A program made the translations under genes and the position numbers. 64,000 bases of DNA. Source: JADKAV01 sp963733395 (GTDB lineage Bacteria; Actinomycetota; Actinomycetes; S36-B12; UBA10799). The stretch spans positions 620,001 through 684,000 of the forward strand of contig CAVTCZ010000019.1 in the NCBI GenBank assembly GCA_963733395.1. The letters run 5' to 3'. Positions 53,775-62,418 of this stretch are shown piece by piece (position 1 is the first letter of the stretch; each line of letters begins with the position of its first letter). A model generated the notes under the pieces. The model had not been told where the DNA came from and ran no database searches. It saw nothing but the letters and a program-made list of their open reading frames with translations.

Positions 53775-54795
53775 CGCAGCGCTGCAGCGTCCGGCTGTCC
53801 TCGGCGAAGTCGGTGCCGAGCAGGGCGCCGGTCAGGTGGATCACCGACTCCATGAGCACCGGTGCGACCCCGACCTGGCGGCCGAGTTGGGCGTAGATCG
53901 TCAGGCCGACCGGCACGTCCTCGGTGAGGTAGCGGGAGTCGATCTCGGCCGGGCCCTTGATCCCGTGCAGCGCCGCCACGCCCCGGATGACCGACCAGAA
54001 GGTGTCGCCCTTCGGGCCGTATCCCATGGTCGGGTAGGTGTCGAGCAGGCTCAACAGGTCGATCCCGAACGCGGCGCCGATCGCCAGCCGCTCCGCGTCG
54101 ATCGCCTCGATGGCCTGGCACACGTGCGGGGTCATGCCTTCCTCGTAGTAATAGAACTCGCCGTGGCTGTACTCGATGCGACTTGCCGACAACAGCACGC
54201 CCAGACAGTGCAGGGTCGGGTTCGGGTTGCTCAAGCCGGCCGCGATCACGTTGGGCATCACGTCGATGCCCGGGTACAGATCGTCGAGGATTCCGGCGAC
54301 CCGGTCGGTGCGGTCGGCGGGGAAGGTGCCGACCGACACGATGCGGCGCCGACCGAAGACCGTGACCTCGGTAGGGCCGGTGATGCGGGTGGCGTACGGC
54401 AGGGCCGCGATCTCGGAGACGGTGACGCCCGACTCCAGACGTTGGGCGACCTCCAGCGAGCCCAGCGATCCGGGCATGAGGACCAGGTTGGCGCCGTCCT
54501 TGAGCAGGGGCGCGAGCAGGTCGGCGAAGGTGCGGTGGTGGTTCGTGGGCACGACCACGAACACTGCGTCAGCGCCATCGACGGCGGCCTCGAGGTCGGT
54601 CTCCACACGCACCGGTGCCGTGCCGCTGATCTCGCCCTTGGCGACGATGTGCCCGGCACGTGCGATCGCGTCCAGCCCGCCCGCGAACTGCGGGATCTCG
54701 TACAACCTCACATCGTGGCCGCCGAGGCCGAACTCCGCAGCGGCCGTTCGCCCGCCATTGCCTGCTCCGAGAACCGTCACCGTGCGCGTCGCCAT
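53716..54795 (-). CDS. NAD/NADP octopine/nopaline dehydrogenase family protein
   Basis: A 359-residue opine dehydrogenase. N-terminal Rossmann loop VLGAGNGGRTAAAEF; C-terminal Octopine_DH domain with NPNPTLHCLGVLLSASRIE and the His-containing MGYGPKGDTFWSVIRG. Enzymes of the family reduce the imine of an amino acid and a 2-oxo acid. It follows an MFS exporter gene by four bases, so the product may be exported. A shrunken copy lies at 52080-52215. A tandem NlpC gene originally followed. Confidence 0.88.
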   Translation of the reverse strand: MATRTVTVLGAGNGGRTAAAEFGLGGHDVRLYEIPQFAGGLDAIARAGHIVAKGEISGTAPVRVETDLEAAVDGADAVFVVVPTNHHRTFADLLAPLLKDGANLVLMPGSLGSLEVAQRLESGVTVSEIAALPYATRITGPTEVTVFGRRRIVSVGTFPADRTDRVAGILDDLYPGIDVMPNVIAAGLSNPNPTLHCLGVLLSASRIEYSHGEFYYYEEGMTPHVCQAIEAIDAERLAIGAAFGIDLLSLLDTYPTMGYGPKGDTFWSVIRGVAALHGIKGPAEIDSRYLTEDVPVGLTIYAQLGRQVGVAPVLMESVIHLTGALLGTDFAEDSRTLQRCGLAGMDRDAILEYVTTGVK

Positions 54796-54799
54796 GGGC

Positions 54800-56317
54800 T
54801 CACCCTAGAGGGCGTTGCTGCCGGCGTCCGACCCAGAACAAACCGGCGGTGGCCAGGCTCACCGCCGCGCCAGCCCAGCCCTGGGCGGCCATCCCGTCGA
54901 GGTAGGCCTGCTTCTGTGCGTCGTCGATCGTGGTGACCTCCTGCAGTGGCACCGCGTATTCGACGGAGGCCTGTTGGGTGTCGGCGCCGGTACGCAGGTC
55001 CACGGCGATCTGTTCGGCCTGTGCGGAGTCGAGGCCGGCGGCGTCCAAGCTCGAGGTCAGCGAGGTGGAGAACGTCGAGAAGACCAGCGTCGAGATCAGC
55101 GCGATGCCGATGGCCGTGCCGACTCCGATGGCGGCCTGCCGGTACGCCGAGGCGCCAGCCTCCTCGCCGCCGGTGGCGGCGTCCATGACGGCGTTGGTCA
55201 TGGGCACCCCGGCCGCGACGCTGGTGAAGCTGTAGAGGCACGTCACGGCTACCGCCCACCACAGCGGGGAGTCGACGAACACCAGGACGCTGAGAGCTAG
55301 GGAGGCGCCGGTAGCGATCAGCAGCCAGACGCCCGACCTCGTGAGGCCGAAGCGGCGCACCATCCCGCCAGCGGACCGGGCGCCGATCGCCGCACACAGT
55401 TGTGCCGGCACCATCAACAGCGCGGTGACGAGCACGCTGAGTCCGAAGACGTACTCGTACGCCAGCGTCATGTAGTACCACAGTTGCGTGAAGCACCACA
55501 GCGCCACCACGGCGAGCATGACCAGCACCCCGCCGCGGCGCAGGAGCCCGACATCCAGGGTGGGGTGAGCGGTGCGCCGCAGCAGGACCGCCAGGCCGAT
55601 CGCAGAGGCGAGGGTGATGACGGCTGGCACCACGACGGAATCCCCAGAGGTGGCGCGGGAGATCGTCTGGACGATGCCGACGCACAGCAGTCCGGCGAGG
55701 GTCGGGGTGACCAACTCGCGGGAGGTCCGCCTGGTGTCGTCCGGCGCCAGCGCCCACCTCCCGGCGACGAACGCGGCCGCTCCGCCGAGCGCCCAGGTCG
55801 CGGCGACCACCCGCCAGGTCGAGTGCTCCATCAGGAGCGCGGTGAGCACCGGCAGGACGATGAACACGACCGGGCTGACCATCGCGAAGACGGCGAAGGC
55901 GGTGGCCCGGGCGCCCGACCCCTCGACGACTGCTCCGATGACTGCCAGTGACAGAACGAGCAGCACGGTGGCTCCGACCACTTGTACGACCAGGGCAACC
56001 ACGGCGACCGGGAGGTTGGGTGCGATCGCAACGGCCAGTGACCCAGCCGTCAGCAGCACCGCCCCGCCGGTGATCGCCCGACGCTGCCCGACCCGATCCG
56101 CGATGGCGACGGTGAGGAAGATGACCAGCAGCGAGGCGATGCTCGGCGCCTCCCGCAGTGGTGCACTGTCGGATTGGCTGACGCCGAAGGTGACCAGCAT
56201 CGGGTTGACGATGTAGTTGTATGTGGCCGGTTGCAGATACGCGGCCCCGGCGGCGATACACACGCCGGCCACGACGCGGACCTGCTGCCGCGACAACCGG
56301 TCGGGCGCCGTGCGCAT
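54800..56317 (-). CDS. MFS (DHA2-like, 12-14 TM) transporter
   Basis: A 505-residue membrane protein starting at ATG 56317. About 14 hydrophobic helices, motif A-like loop IADRVGQRRAITGG between helices 2 and 3, and a long loop before the last helix (DSAQAEQIAVDLRTG...). Such proteins export drugs or small metabolites by proton antiport. The frame reaches 57160 upstream but without membrane segments. Only four bases separate it from the opine dehydrogenase, so both are one operon. Confidence 0.9.
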   Translation of the reverse strand: MRTAPDRLSRQQVRVVAGVCIAAGAAYLQPATYNYIVNPMLVTFGVSQSDSAPLREAPSIASLLVIFLTVAIADRVGQRRAITGGAVLLTAGSLAVAIAPNLPVAVVALVVQVVGATVLLVLSLAVIGAVVEGSGARATAFAVFAMVSPVVFIVLPVLTALLMEHSTWRVVAATWALGGAAAFVAGRWALAPDDTRRTSRELVTPTLAGLLCVGIVQTISRATSGDSVVVPAVITLASAIGLAVLLRRTAHPTLDVGLLRRGGVLVMLAVVALWCFTQLWYYMTLAYEYVFGLSVLVTALLMVPAQLCAAIGARSAGGMVRRFGLTRSGVWLLIATGASLALSVLVFVDSPLWWAVAVTCLYSFTSVAAGVPMTNAVMDAATGGEEAGASAYRQAAIGVGTAIGIALISTLVFSTFSTSLTSSLDAAGLDSAQAEQIAVDLRTGADTQQASVEYAVPLQEVTTIDDAQKQAYLDGMAAQGWAGAAVSLATAGLFWVGRRQQRPLG

Positions 56318-56485
56318 GGTGGGGCCTCCTCCGGTTGCCAGCGTAGGCCTGCGCACGTGTGGGAGTCGGGGGATGTTCGCGGGCGCATTGTGAGCAGCGT
56401 GTCCCCTCTGTCCATAGCCTTGACTGCCTTGACACGTTGGATCTAGGGTGTTCTTGACTGCCTTTTCGGTGGGGGAGTGAGCCCG

Positions 56486-57001
56486 ATGAATGAGTTGGCC
56501 CAGTACGAGCAGGCTCTGGTGGGTCGGCTCAGCAGTATCGTGGAACGGCGTCTGGCCCGCCTTGTCGAGGCCGGGGTGCCTCTGCCACCGGTGGACGACC
56601 TGGTCGAAGCGATGGCGGCCGGGCTGCCGGACGGGGAACCTCATCCCGTCGCGGTGGTCCTCGGGCCCTTCTACAGTTCGAACGGCGCCATGCGCATCCT
56701 CGGCGTGCCGACCAGGCAGGCGCTGGCCTCGCGCCGGGCGCACGGCTCGGTGCTGGCCCTGAAGACCGCCGACGGGCACTGGGTTTATCCGGCGTTTCAG
56801 TTCGACCACGCCAGGCACCGCGTGCGTCCGGCCCTGGCGGAAGTGCTCAAGGTCATGCGGGGAGTCGATCCGTGGGTCGTGGGACTGTGGCTGGTTGAGG
56901 ACCATCCGGATCTCGAAGGGCACAGCCCCTTGGAGGCGCTCCCCGGGCGGGTGGGTGAGGTGGTCGACCTTGCGCGGCAGTATCGACAGGATGTGGCATG
57001 A
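56486..57001 (+). CDS. Xre/MbcA/ParS-like antitoxin of a RES-Xre module
   Basis: A 171-residue protein starting at ATG 56486 (GGGGGAG eight bases before). An N-terminal helical part is followed by a Xre/HTH-like segment (SSNGAMRILGVPTRQALASRRAHG), then the WVYPAFQFD and VGLWLVEDHPDL.GHSPLEAL pattern of the MbcA/ParS toxin-binding region. The TGA overlaps the toxin ATG (ATGA). It should neutralise the RES toxin. Confidence 0.85.
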   Translation: MNELAQYEQALVGRLSSIVERRLARLVEAGVPLPPVDDLVEAMAAGLPDGEPHPVAVVLGPFYSSNGAMRILGVPTRQALASRRAHGSVLALKTADGHWVYPAFQFDHARHRVRPALAEVLKVMRGVDPWVVGLWLVEDHPDLEGHSPLEALPGRVGEVVDLARQYRQDVA

Positions 57002-57606
57002 GGGATGCGCCGGCGCAGCGCGGGCCGCAAGCGATCGACGCTGACTTTCCGGCCGTGACGCCGAGGCGTCGGCATTGGTTTCGCGCCCATCGCGCGAGGC
57101 CGGAAGCCGATGGCGGGTGCTGGTTCTTCGCCAGTGGCTTGGGACGTTTCGATCTGCCACCCCCGCGGGGTACCTGTTATCTCGCCGCCACCTTCTTGGC
57201 GGCAGCTCGCGAGCGGATCGCGCGGCCCGGGCGCTTGGTCATGGAGTCCGAGGTCGTTGGGGTCGAGGTGAGCGAGGTCGTCTTCACACCCGGGCATGTC
57301 GCGGACCTTCTGCATCGCGACGCCGCGTTGTTCGGTGTGACGGGGGAGTTGACTGTCGCCACGCCGTACCGCATCAGTCAGCGATGGGCCGCAACACTGG
57401 ATGCGGCAGGCTTCGGCGGCGTGCGCTACCAGCCTCGATTCTCCACGGAGCGTGTCGATGCGCTGGCCGTCTTCGGCACCTCAGGGTCGGAACCTCATCG
57501 TGGCCGACGAACCGATCGATCGATGCGGGACGTCCTTCTCGAAGCCGGTCACATCGTGGCGGGAACGCCGTCGATGGATTCGCCCGGGATGGTGGTGCGG
57601 GACTGA
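56998..57606 (+). CDS. RES-domain toxin (NAD+-consuming)
   Basis: A 202-residue protein. RES-domain pattern: RHWFRAHRARPEADGG with the conserved Arg, FFASGLGRFDLPPPRGTCYLA, LAAARERIARPG, and a C-terminal part with YRISQRWAATLDAAGFGGVRYQPRFSTE (conserved Ser/Glu region). Known RES toxins deplete NAD+ and stop growth. Coupled to the antitoxin by a 4-base overlap. Complete in one frame. Confidence 0.87.
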   Translation: MRDAPAQRGPQAIDADFPAVTPRRRHWFRAHRARPEADGGCWFFASGLGRFDLPPPRGTCYLAATFLAAARERIARPGRLVMESEVVGVEVSEVVFTPGHVADLLHRDAALFGVTGELTVATPYRISQRWAATLDAAGFGGVRYQPRFSTERVDALAVFGTSGSEPHRGRRTDRSMRDVLLEAGHIVAGTPSMDSPGMVVRD

Positions 57607-58223
57607 CCGGGGTGCGGCACCCACCGCCGGCCCCTCGTGTCGTGCGTCACTGGTGGTGACGGGCTGCCGCCGCGGGCGGTCTTTGTGGGATCTTCGGATG
57701 TCAGCGGGGAGTCGCCGGGGAAACGCCCAGGGTTGGGTTCGCGGGGTGGTGCGACTGAGGTCCACAACTGCTCGGCGGGTCACGGTAGGTGCGCCCCACC
57801 GGCGCTCGCCGTGATGGGGGTGCGGGCCGGTTGCTGCCCGCGGACGGCGACTGTTGCGCGGTTGTCGCCCGCGCCCCGCGACTGTTGCGCGGTTGTCAGT
57901 TTCGCGCCCCGAAACCAGCAACGGTGCAACACTCGCGCCCGGCCACCAGCAACCGCGCAACACTCGCGTCCGGCCACCAGCCACCCCGACCCGCACTGAC
58001 TCCCCGCGGGAATCCGCCCGCCCGGCAGCCCGCGACGTCGTGACAAACCGCCCTGCGGACCCCCCAACATCGTCACAAACGCCCCGGGCCGGACCGCCGA
58101 TAAGATCGGCGCCACAAATAGGCCAACGTCAGTCGCGCGACACTAGGATCGCCGTGTGTCTGGTTGCTCCGTCTCACGGCCTGGCCCGCACCACAGTTGC
58201 GCAGAACACTCTGGCGCCGGTTC
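57607..58223. other. ~600-base non-coding stretch with repeat cluster
   Basis: No convincing gene. It holds the repeat cluster at 57847-57968 and GC-rich sequence before the transporter. A GTG start at 58164 is possible for the next gene. Confidence 0.6.
57847..57968. repeat. Second repeat cluster: two direct and two inverted ~20-bp units
   Basis: Direct units at ~57847 and ~57877 (GCGACTGTTGCGCGGTTGTC), inverted units at ~57914-57937 and ~57945-57968 (CAACGGTGCAACACTCGCG and CAACCGCGCAACACTCGCG). Order, spacing (~31 bases) and sequence match the cluster at 18603-18724, including a GAAACCAGCAAC run at the centre. Confidence 0.88.
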
Positions 58224-60029
58224 ATGAACCCCGAGGTCATCACGCTGCTCACGCTTGCCGGGGTGGTCGTGCTGTTCGTGTGGAACCGCCTGCCGGTCGA
58301 ACTGGTGGCAGTGGGCGCGGCGTTGTTCCTGTACGGCACGGGGGTGCTCACGCTGCCCGAGGCGCTGGCCGGGTTCGGTGATCCTGCGGTCATCCTGATC
58401 GCTGCGCTCTTCGTGGTGTCGGAGGGCCTGGACGCCACCGGGGTGACCACGTGGGTGGGGCAGGAGTTGGTGAACCGCGCGGGCGCCGGGATGCGCAAAC
58501 TGCTGCTGCTGACCATGCTGCTGGCGGCGGGCCTCACCGCCCTCATCGGGCTCAACGGGACCGTGGCCACGCTTGTGCCGATGGTCGTGGTGATGGCCAT
58601 GCGCAGGTCGTTCCCGCCCTCGCGGCTGCTGATGCCGCTGGCCTTCGCAGGCAGCGCCGGTGGTCTGCTGCTGCTCACCGGCAGTCCCGTGAACGTGGTC
58701 ATCTCGGAGGCCGCGGAGGACGCCGGGGTGGGGGCCTTCGGCTTCCTCGAGTTCGCGCTGGTGGGGGTGCCGCTGGTCATCGGCACGGTGGTCATCGTGC
58801 TGCTGCTCGGCGGCCGGCTGCTGCCCGAGCGGCGCAGCGAACAGCTCCCGCCCGATCTGTCGGGCCTGGCGCGCACATTGGTCCGCGACTACTCGCTGGA
58901 CAACGTCATGCATCTGCGGGTGGCCGACGGTTCGGATCTCGTGGGTCGGCTGCGGTCGGGGTGGGACCTCGCCGGCTACGCCGGTGTCAGCATCATCACC
59001 GTCCTGGATGGGGAGTCCGACCGGCCGTCGTCCGAGGGCTGGCTGGCCGCCGGGGACCGGCTCACCATGGTGGGCGACCCGGACGTGGCCCGTCGGTATG
59101 CCGATGACCACGGCCTCACCATCGAGCGGGAGCGGTCGTCGGCCGATGTCGAGCAGTCGCTGCTGAGCCGGGACTCGGGTGCCGCAGAGGTGCTCATCCC
59201 GCCCCGCTCGGTGCACGTGGGGGTCGACCTCGAACCCAGCAGCGTGATCGACGGCTCGCTGATCGTGCTGGCCATCACCCGCGGCGGGGAGTACGTCGGC
59301 CCGGGTCCCACCCGGATCCGTGCCGGGGATGCCCTGCTGGTCGAAGGGCCCTGGACCGCGCTGGATGCCGCGGCCCGCGCCCACGACCTGGTGGTCGTCG
59401 ACTCCCCGGAACTCGTGCGGCGGCAGACGGTCCCGCTCGGCGTCGGATCGTGGGCGGCGATCGTGATCCTGCTCGGCATGGTGGTGCTGCTGGCCACCGG
59501 GGTGGTTCCGCCGGTCGTGGCCGCGTCGGTGGCCGCGCTCGCGATGGTCCTGTTCCGGGTCGTCACCGTCCAGCAGGCGTACCGCGGGATTTCCTGGACG
59601 ACCGTCCTGCTGGTCGCCGGGATGATCCCCATGGCCACGGCGGTGACCACCTCCGGAGCCGGTGAGCTGGTCGCGAGCTTGATCGTGGATGCCGTCGGCG
59701 ACGCGGGACCGCTGGCCCTGCTGGCGGCGCTGTTCGTCATCACGGTCGTGTTCGGCCAACTGATCAGCAACACGGCGACGGCGCTGGTGATGATCCCGAT
59801 CGCAGTCTCCGCCAGCCAGCAGTTGGACATCTCGCCGCAGCCGGTCCTGATGGGTCTGTGTGTGGCCGCTGCGGTGGCCTTCCTGACCCCGGTGGCCACG
59901 CCCGCGAACATGATGGTGATGGGGCCGGCGGGTTACCGGTTCGGTGACTACTGGCGGCTCGGCCTGCCGCTGGTGGTGCTGTTCGGCCTGGTCGGGGTGC
60001 TGTTGGTGCCGGTCATCTGGGCCTTCTGA
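58224..60029 (+). CDS. SLC13/DASS-type anion transporter with TrkA-C (RCK_C) domains
   Basis: A ~600-residue protein. About five N-terminal membrane helices with a SPVNVVIS loop, then two cytosolic TrkA_C domains (HLRVADGSDLVG ... and VHVGVDLEPSS...), then six to seven more helices with the second NTATALVMIP and PVATPANMMVMGP signature. This is the divalent anion:Na+ symporter layout (sulfate or dicarboxylate). Start ATG 58224 (MNPEVI) gives the normal N terminus; GTG 58164 is possible. Confidence 0.9.
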   Translation: MNPEVITLLTLAGVVVLFVWNRLPVELVAVGAALFLYGTGVLTLPEALAGFGDPAVILIAALFVVSEGLDATGVTTWVGQELVNRAGAGMRKLLLLTMLLAAGLTALIGLNGTVATLVPMVVVMAMRRSFPPSRLLMPLAFAGSAGGLLLLTGSPVNVVISEAAEDAGVGAFGFLEFALVGVPLVIGTVVIVLLLGGRLLPERRSEQLPPDLSGLARTLVRDYSLDNVMHLRVADGSDLVGRLRSGWDLAGYAGVSIITVLDGESDRPSSEGWLAAGDRLTMVGDPDVARRYADDHGLTIERERSSADVEQSLLSRDSGAAEVLIPPRSVHVGVDLEPSSVIDGSLIVLAITRGGEYVGPGPTRIRAGDALLVEGPWTALDAAARAHDLVVVDSPELVRRQTVPLGVGSWAAIVILLGMVVLLATGVVPPVVAASVAALAMVLFRVVTVQQAYRGISWTTVLLVAGMIPMATAVTTSGAGELVASLIVDAVGDAGPLALLAALFVITVVFGQLISNTATALVMIPIAVSASQQLDISPQPVLMGLCVAAAVAFLTPVATPANMMVMGPAGYRFGDYWRLGLPLVVLFGLVGVLLVPVIWAF

Positions 60030-60049
60030 TCAGGCTCGCGGCACCCGTC

Positions 60050-60691
60050 TCACGCCGGGCGCGCCGCTGCGGCGGCCGCACCGACCAGTCCGACAAGTCC
60101 CTCGAGCCGTGCCCGCAACCCCGCCCGATCCTGATCGAGTTGGTACTGCAGCGCGGCGGCAGCACGGCGACGCAAAGGGGTCGAGTTCGACTGCAGGCGG
60201 CGGCGAGCACGGCGTCGACGACCAAGCTCGCCAGCTGGGCCGCGATCTGTTCGCTCATGTGCGGGGCCAGCGCCTCCGTCACAAGCGTCAGCGTGCGATC
60301 GCGTGCCCGCACCAGCGCGTCGCGACACTGCTCGGAGGAACCGGCCATCAACAGCGTCGCCCACGCGAACACGGCGATCGGCCTGTTGGGGGAGGTGATG
60401 GTCGCCTCCCAGGCCCCCACCGCCTGTTCGAGGGTCTGCCCCAGGCCCCCCTCGCGGCTGACGGCCGCATCCATCATCTCCAGCCAGTCCGACACCAACC
60501 GCTCGACCGCTGCGGCGATCAGCCCGTCCTTGTTGCCGAAGTGGTAGTAGACGGTGGGCGCCGTGACATCCGCGGCCCGGCAGATCCGCTGCAGTGTCAG
60601 TGCCGCCGGATCCAACTGGGTCAGAGCCGTCCAAGGTCGCCTGCACGATCCGCTCCTCCGCGGGCGGCCGATCCCCCTCCTGCCGGGTCAC
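60050..60691 (-). CDS. TetR family regulator, two frame breaks
   Basis: GTG 60691 overlaps the GMC oxidoreductase stop as GTGA. The first frame gives PAEERIVQATL; a shift near 60630 gives LDPAALTLQRICRAADVTAPTVYYHFGNKDGL, the HTH; a third piece after ~60190 gives NSTPLRRRAAAALQYQLDQD and ends at 60050. ~213 residues. It probably controls its own operon (ALDH-GMC-TetR). Confidence 0.83.
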   Translation of the reverse strand: MTRQEGDRPPAEERIVQATLDGSDPVGSGGTDTAADLPGRGCHGAHRLLPLRQQGRADRRSGRAVGVGLAGDDGCGRQPRGGPGADPRTGGGGLGGDHHLPQQADRRVRVGDAVDGRFLRAVSRRAGAGTRSHADACDGGAGPAHERTDRGPAGELGRRRRARRRLQSNSTPLRRRAAAALQYQLDQDRAGLRARLEGLVGLVGAAAAAARPA

Positions 60692-62402
60692 CACGCCAGT
60701 GCCGCGGGCGCGGCCTCGGGCACCGCCGGCGTGACCGGGCGCACGGCCTCGACCGGACGGTACGCGCTGCCCGGTTCCGGACGCGGGTCGGCTTCGCCCT
60801 TGTTGGGCCACAACGACATGGCCCGCTCGGCCTGCGCGGTGATGGTCAGCGAGGGGTTCACGCCGAGGTTGGCGCTCACCGCGGCGCCGTCGACCACATG
60901 GATGCCGGCGTAGCCGTAGACGCGGTGGTAGGGGTCGATGACACCGGTCTGCGGGCTGTCGCCGATCGCGGCACCACCCAGGATGTGGGCGGTCATCGGG
61001 ATGTTCAAGGCCTCGGTCCAGGTCCCGCGGGCCTCGCCTCCGGTCTTCTGGGCGAACCGCGTGGCGACCTCATGTGCCTCGGGGATCCAGGCGGGGTTCG
61101 GCTCGTCCGGTTCCCTGGGTGGAGGCCAGCGTGCGCTTGCCGAACTTGTTCCGCTTCAGCGACACGTTCAGCGAGTTGTCCAGACTCTGCATCACGAGCA
61201 TGACCGTGGTGCGCTGCGACCACCGGCGCACCGACAGGGAGCGCAGGAAGGACCGCGGGTCGCTGCGCAGCGCGGCGAGGAAGCGCTTGGCCCGCGGTAC
61301 CGACGGCTCCCCGGGGCGATCGCCTTCGGTGAGCAGGGTGCTGAGCATCCCCATGAAGTTGCTGCCCGGGCCGTACCGGACGGGCTCCACGTGCGTCTGG
61401 GAGTTCGGATGGATCGACGAGGTGATCGCGGGTCCGTGGGAGTAGTCGACCTCGAGGTCACGGGCTTCGACGGTCAGGATGGACTCCGAGTTGGTCCGGG
61501 TCAGTGTCCCGAGCTGGTCGGAGATGGCGGGCAGGTCGCCGGACTCCTTCATCGTGTGCAGGAGCTTCTGCGTGCCGAGGGTGCCCGCGGCCAGGATCAC
61601 GTGGTCGGCGGTGACATGCGAGCGCGGGGGCTTGCCGGCGCCCGGTCCGGCGGCGCGCATGGCGACGCGGTAGCCGTTCCCGGCCTGCGGGTGTGATCGC
61701 CGTGACCGTCGTGAGTGGCTGGATGGTGGCCCCGAGCCCCTCGGCGAGGTGCAGGTAGTTCTTGGGCAGGGTGTTCTTGGCCCCGAGCCGGCAGCCGGTC
61801 ATGCAGGAGCCGCACGAGTCGCAGGTGGTTCTGGCAGGACCGGCCCCGCCGAAGAACGGGTCCTCGACGTCGGTTCCCGGGCGTTCCCCGAAGAGCACGC
61901 CCACATGCGTGCGGTGGAACGAGTCGGCCACGCCCATGTCGCTGGCGACCTCGAGCATGACCCGGTCGGCCGGGGTCTCCACCGGGTTCTCGACCACGCC
62001 GAGCATGCGTTTGGCCTGCACGTAGTGCGGGGCCAGTTCGTCACGCCAGTCGGTGATGTGTGCCCACTGCTTGTCGGCGTAGAAGTCGTCGAGGGGTTCG
62101 TACAGGGTGTTCCCGTACACCAGCGAGCCGCCGCCCACGCCGGCGCCGGACAGCACCAGGACGTCGTTGAGCAATGCCAGGCGCTGGATGCCGAACATGC
62201 CCATCGCCGGTGCCCAGAGGAACTTCGGCAGGCGCCACGACGTCTTGGGGAGTTCGTCGTCGCGGAACCGGCGACCGGACTCCACGACGAGGACCTTGTA
62301 GCCCTTCTCGCTCAGGCGCAGGGCGGCGACGGATCCGCCGAAGCCGGACCCGACGACGACGACGTCCCAGTGCTCGGGGGTGTTCTCGGGTGTGGTGCTC
62401 AT
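60688..62402 (-). CDS. GMC-family oxidoreductase (cholesterol oxidase-like), two frame breaks
   Basis: ~570 residues bridged. The N-terminal FAD motif is VVVVGSGFGGSVAALRLSEKG; then SGAGVGGGSLVYGNTL and a Cys cluster (CDSCGSCMTGC). Shifts near 61695 and 61110 link to HVILAAGTLGTQKLLH and then to HILGGAAIGDSPQTGVI ... VVDGAAVSANLGVNPSLTI, the GMC C-terminal signature. It resembles mycobacterial ChoD. The likely reaction is oxidation of an alcohol or sterol. It follows the ALDH gene by 16 bases with AAAGGAAA. Confidence 0.87.
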
Positions 62403-62418
62403 GGATGTTTCCTTTCGG

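Noticed and set aside
53716..56317. Staphylopine/pseudopaline-type metallophore cluster
   Set aside because: No nicotianamine synthase-like gene and the dehydrogenase belongs to the octopine family, so the claim would be too strong.
56318..57160. N-terminal extension of the MFS transporter frame
   Set aside because: No membrane segments and antisense to the RES/Xre module; ATG 56317 gives a normal MFS start.
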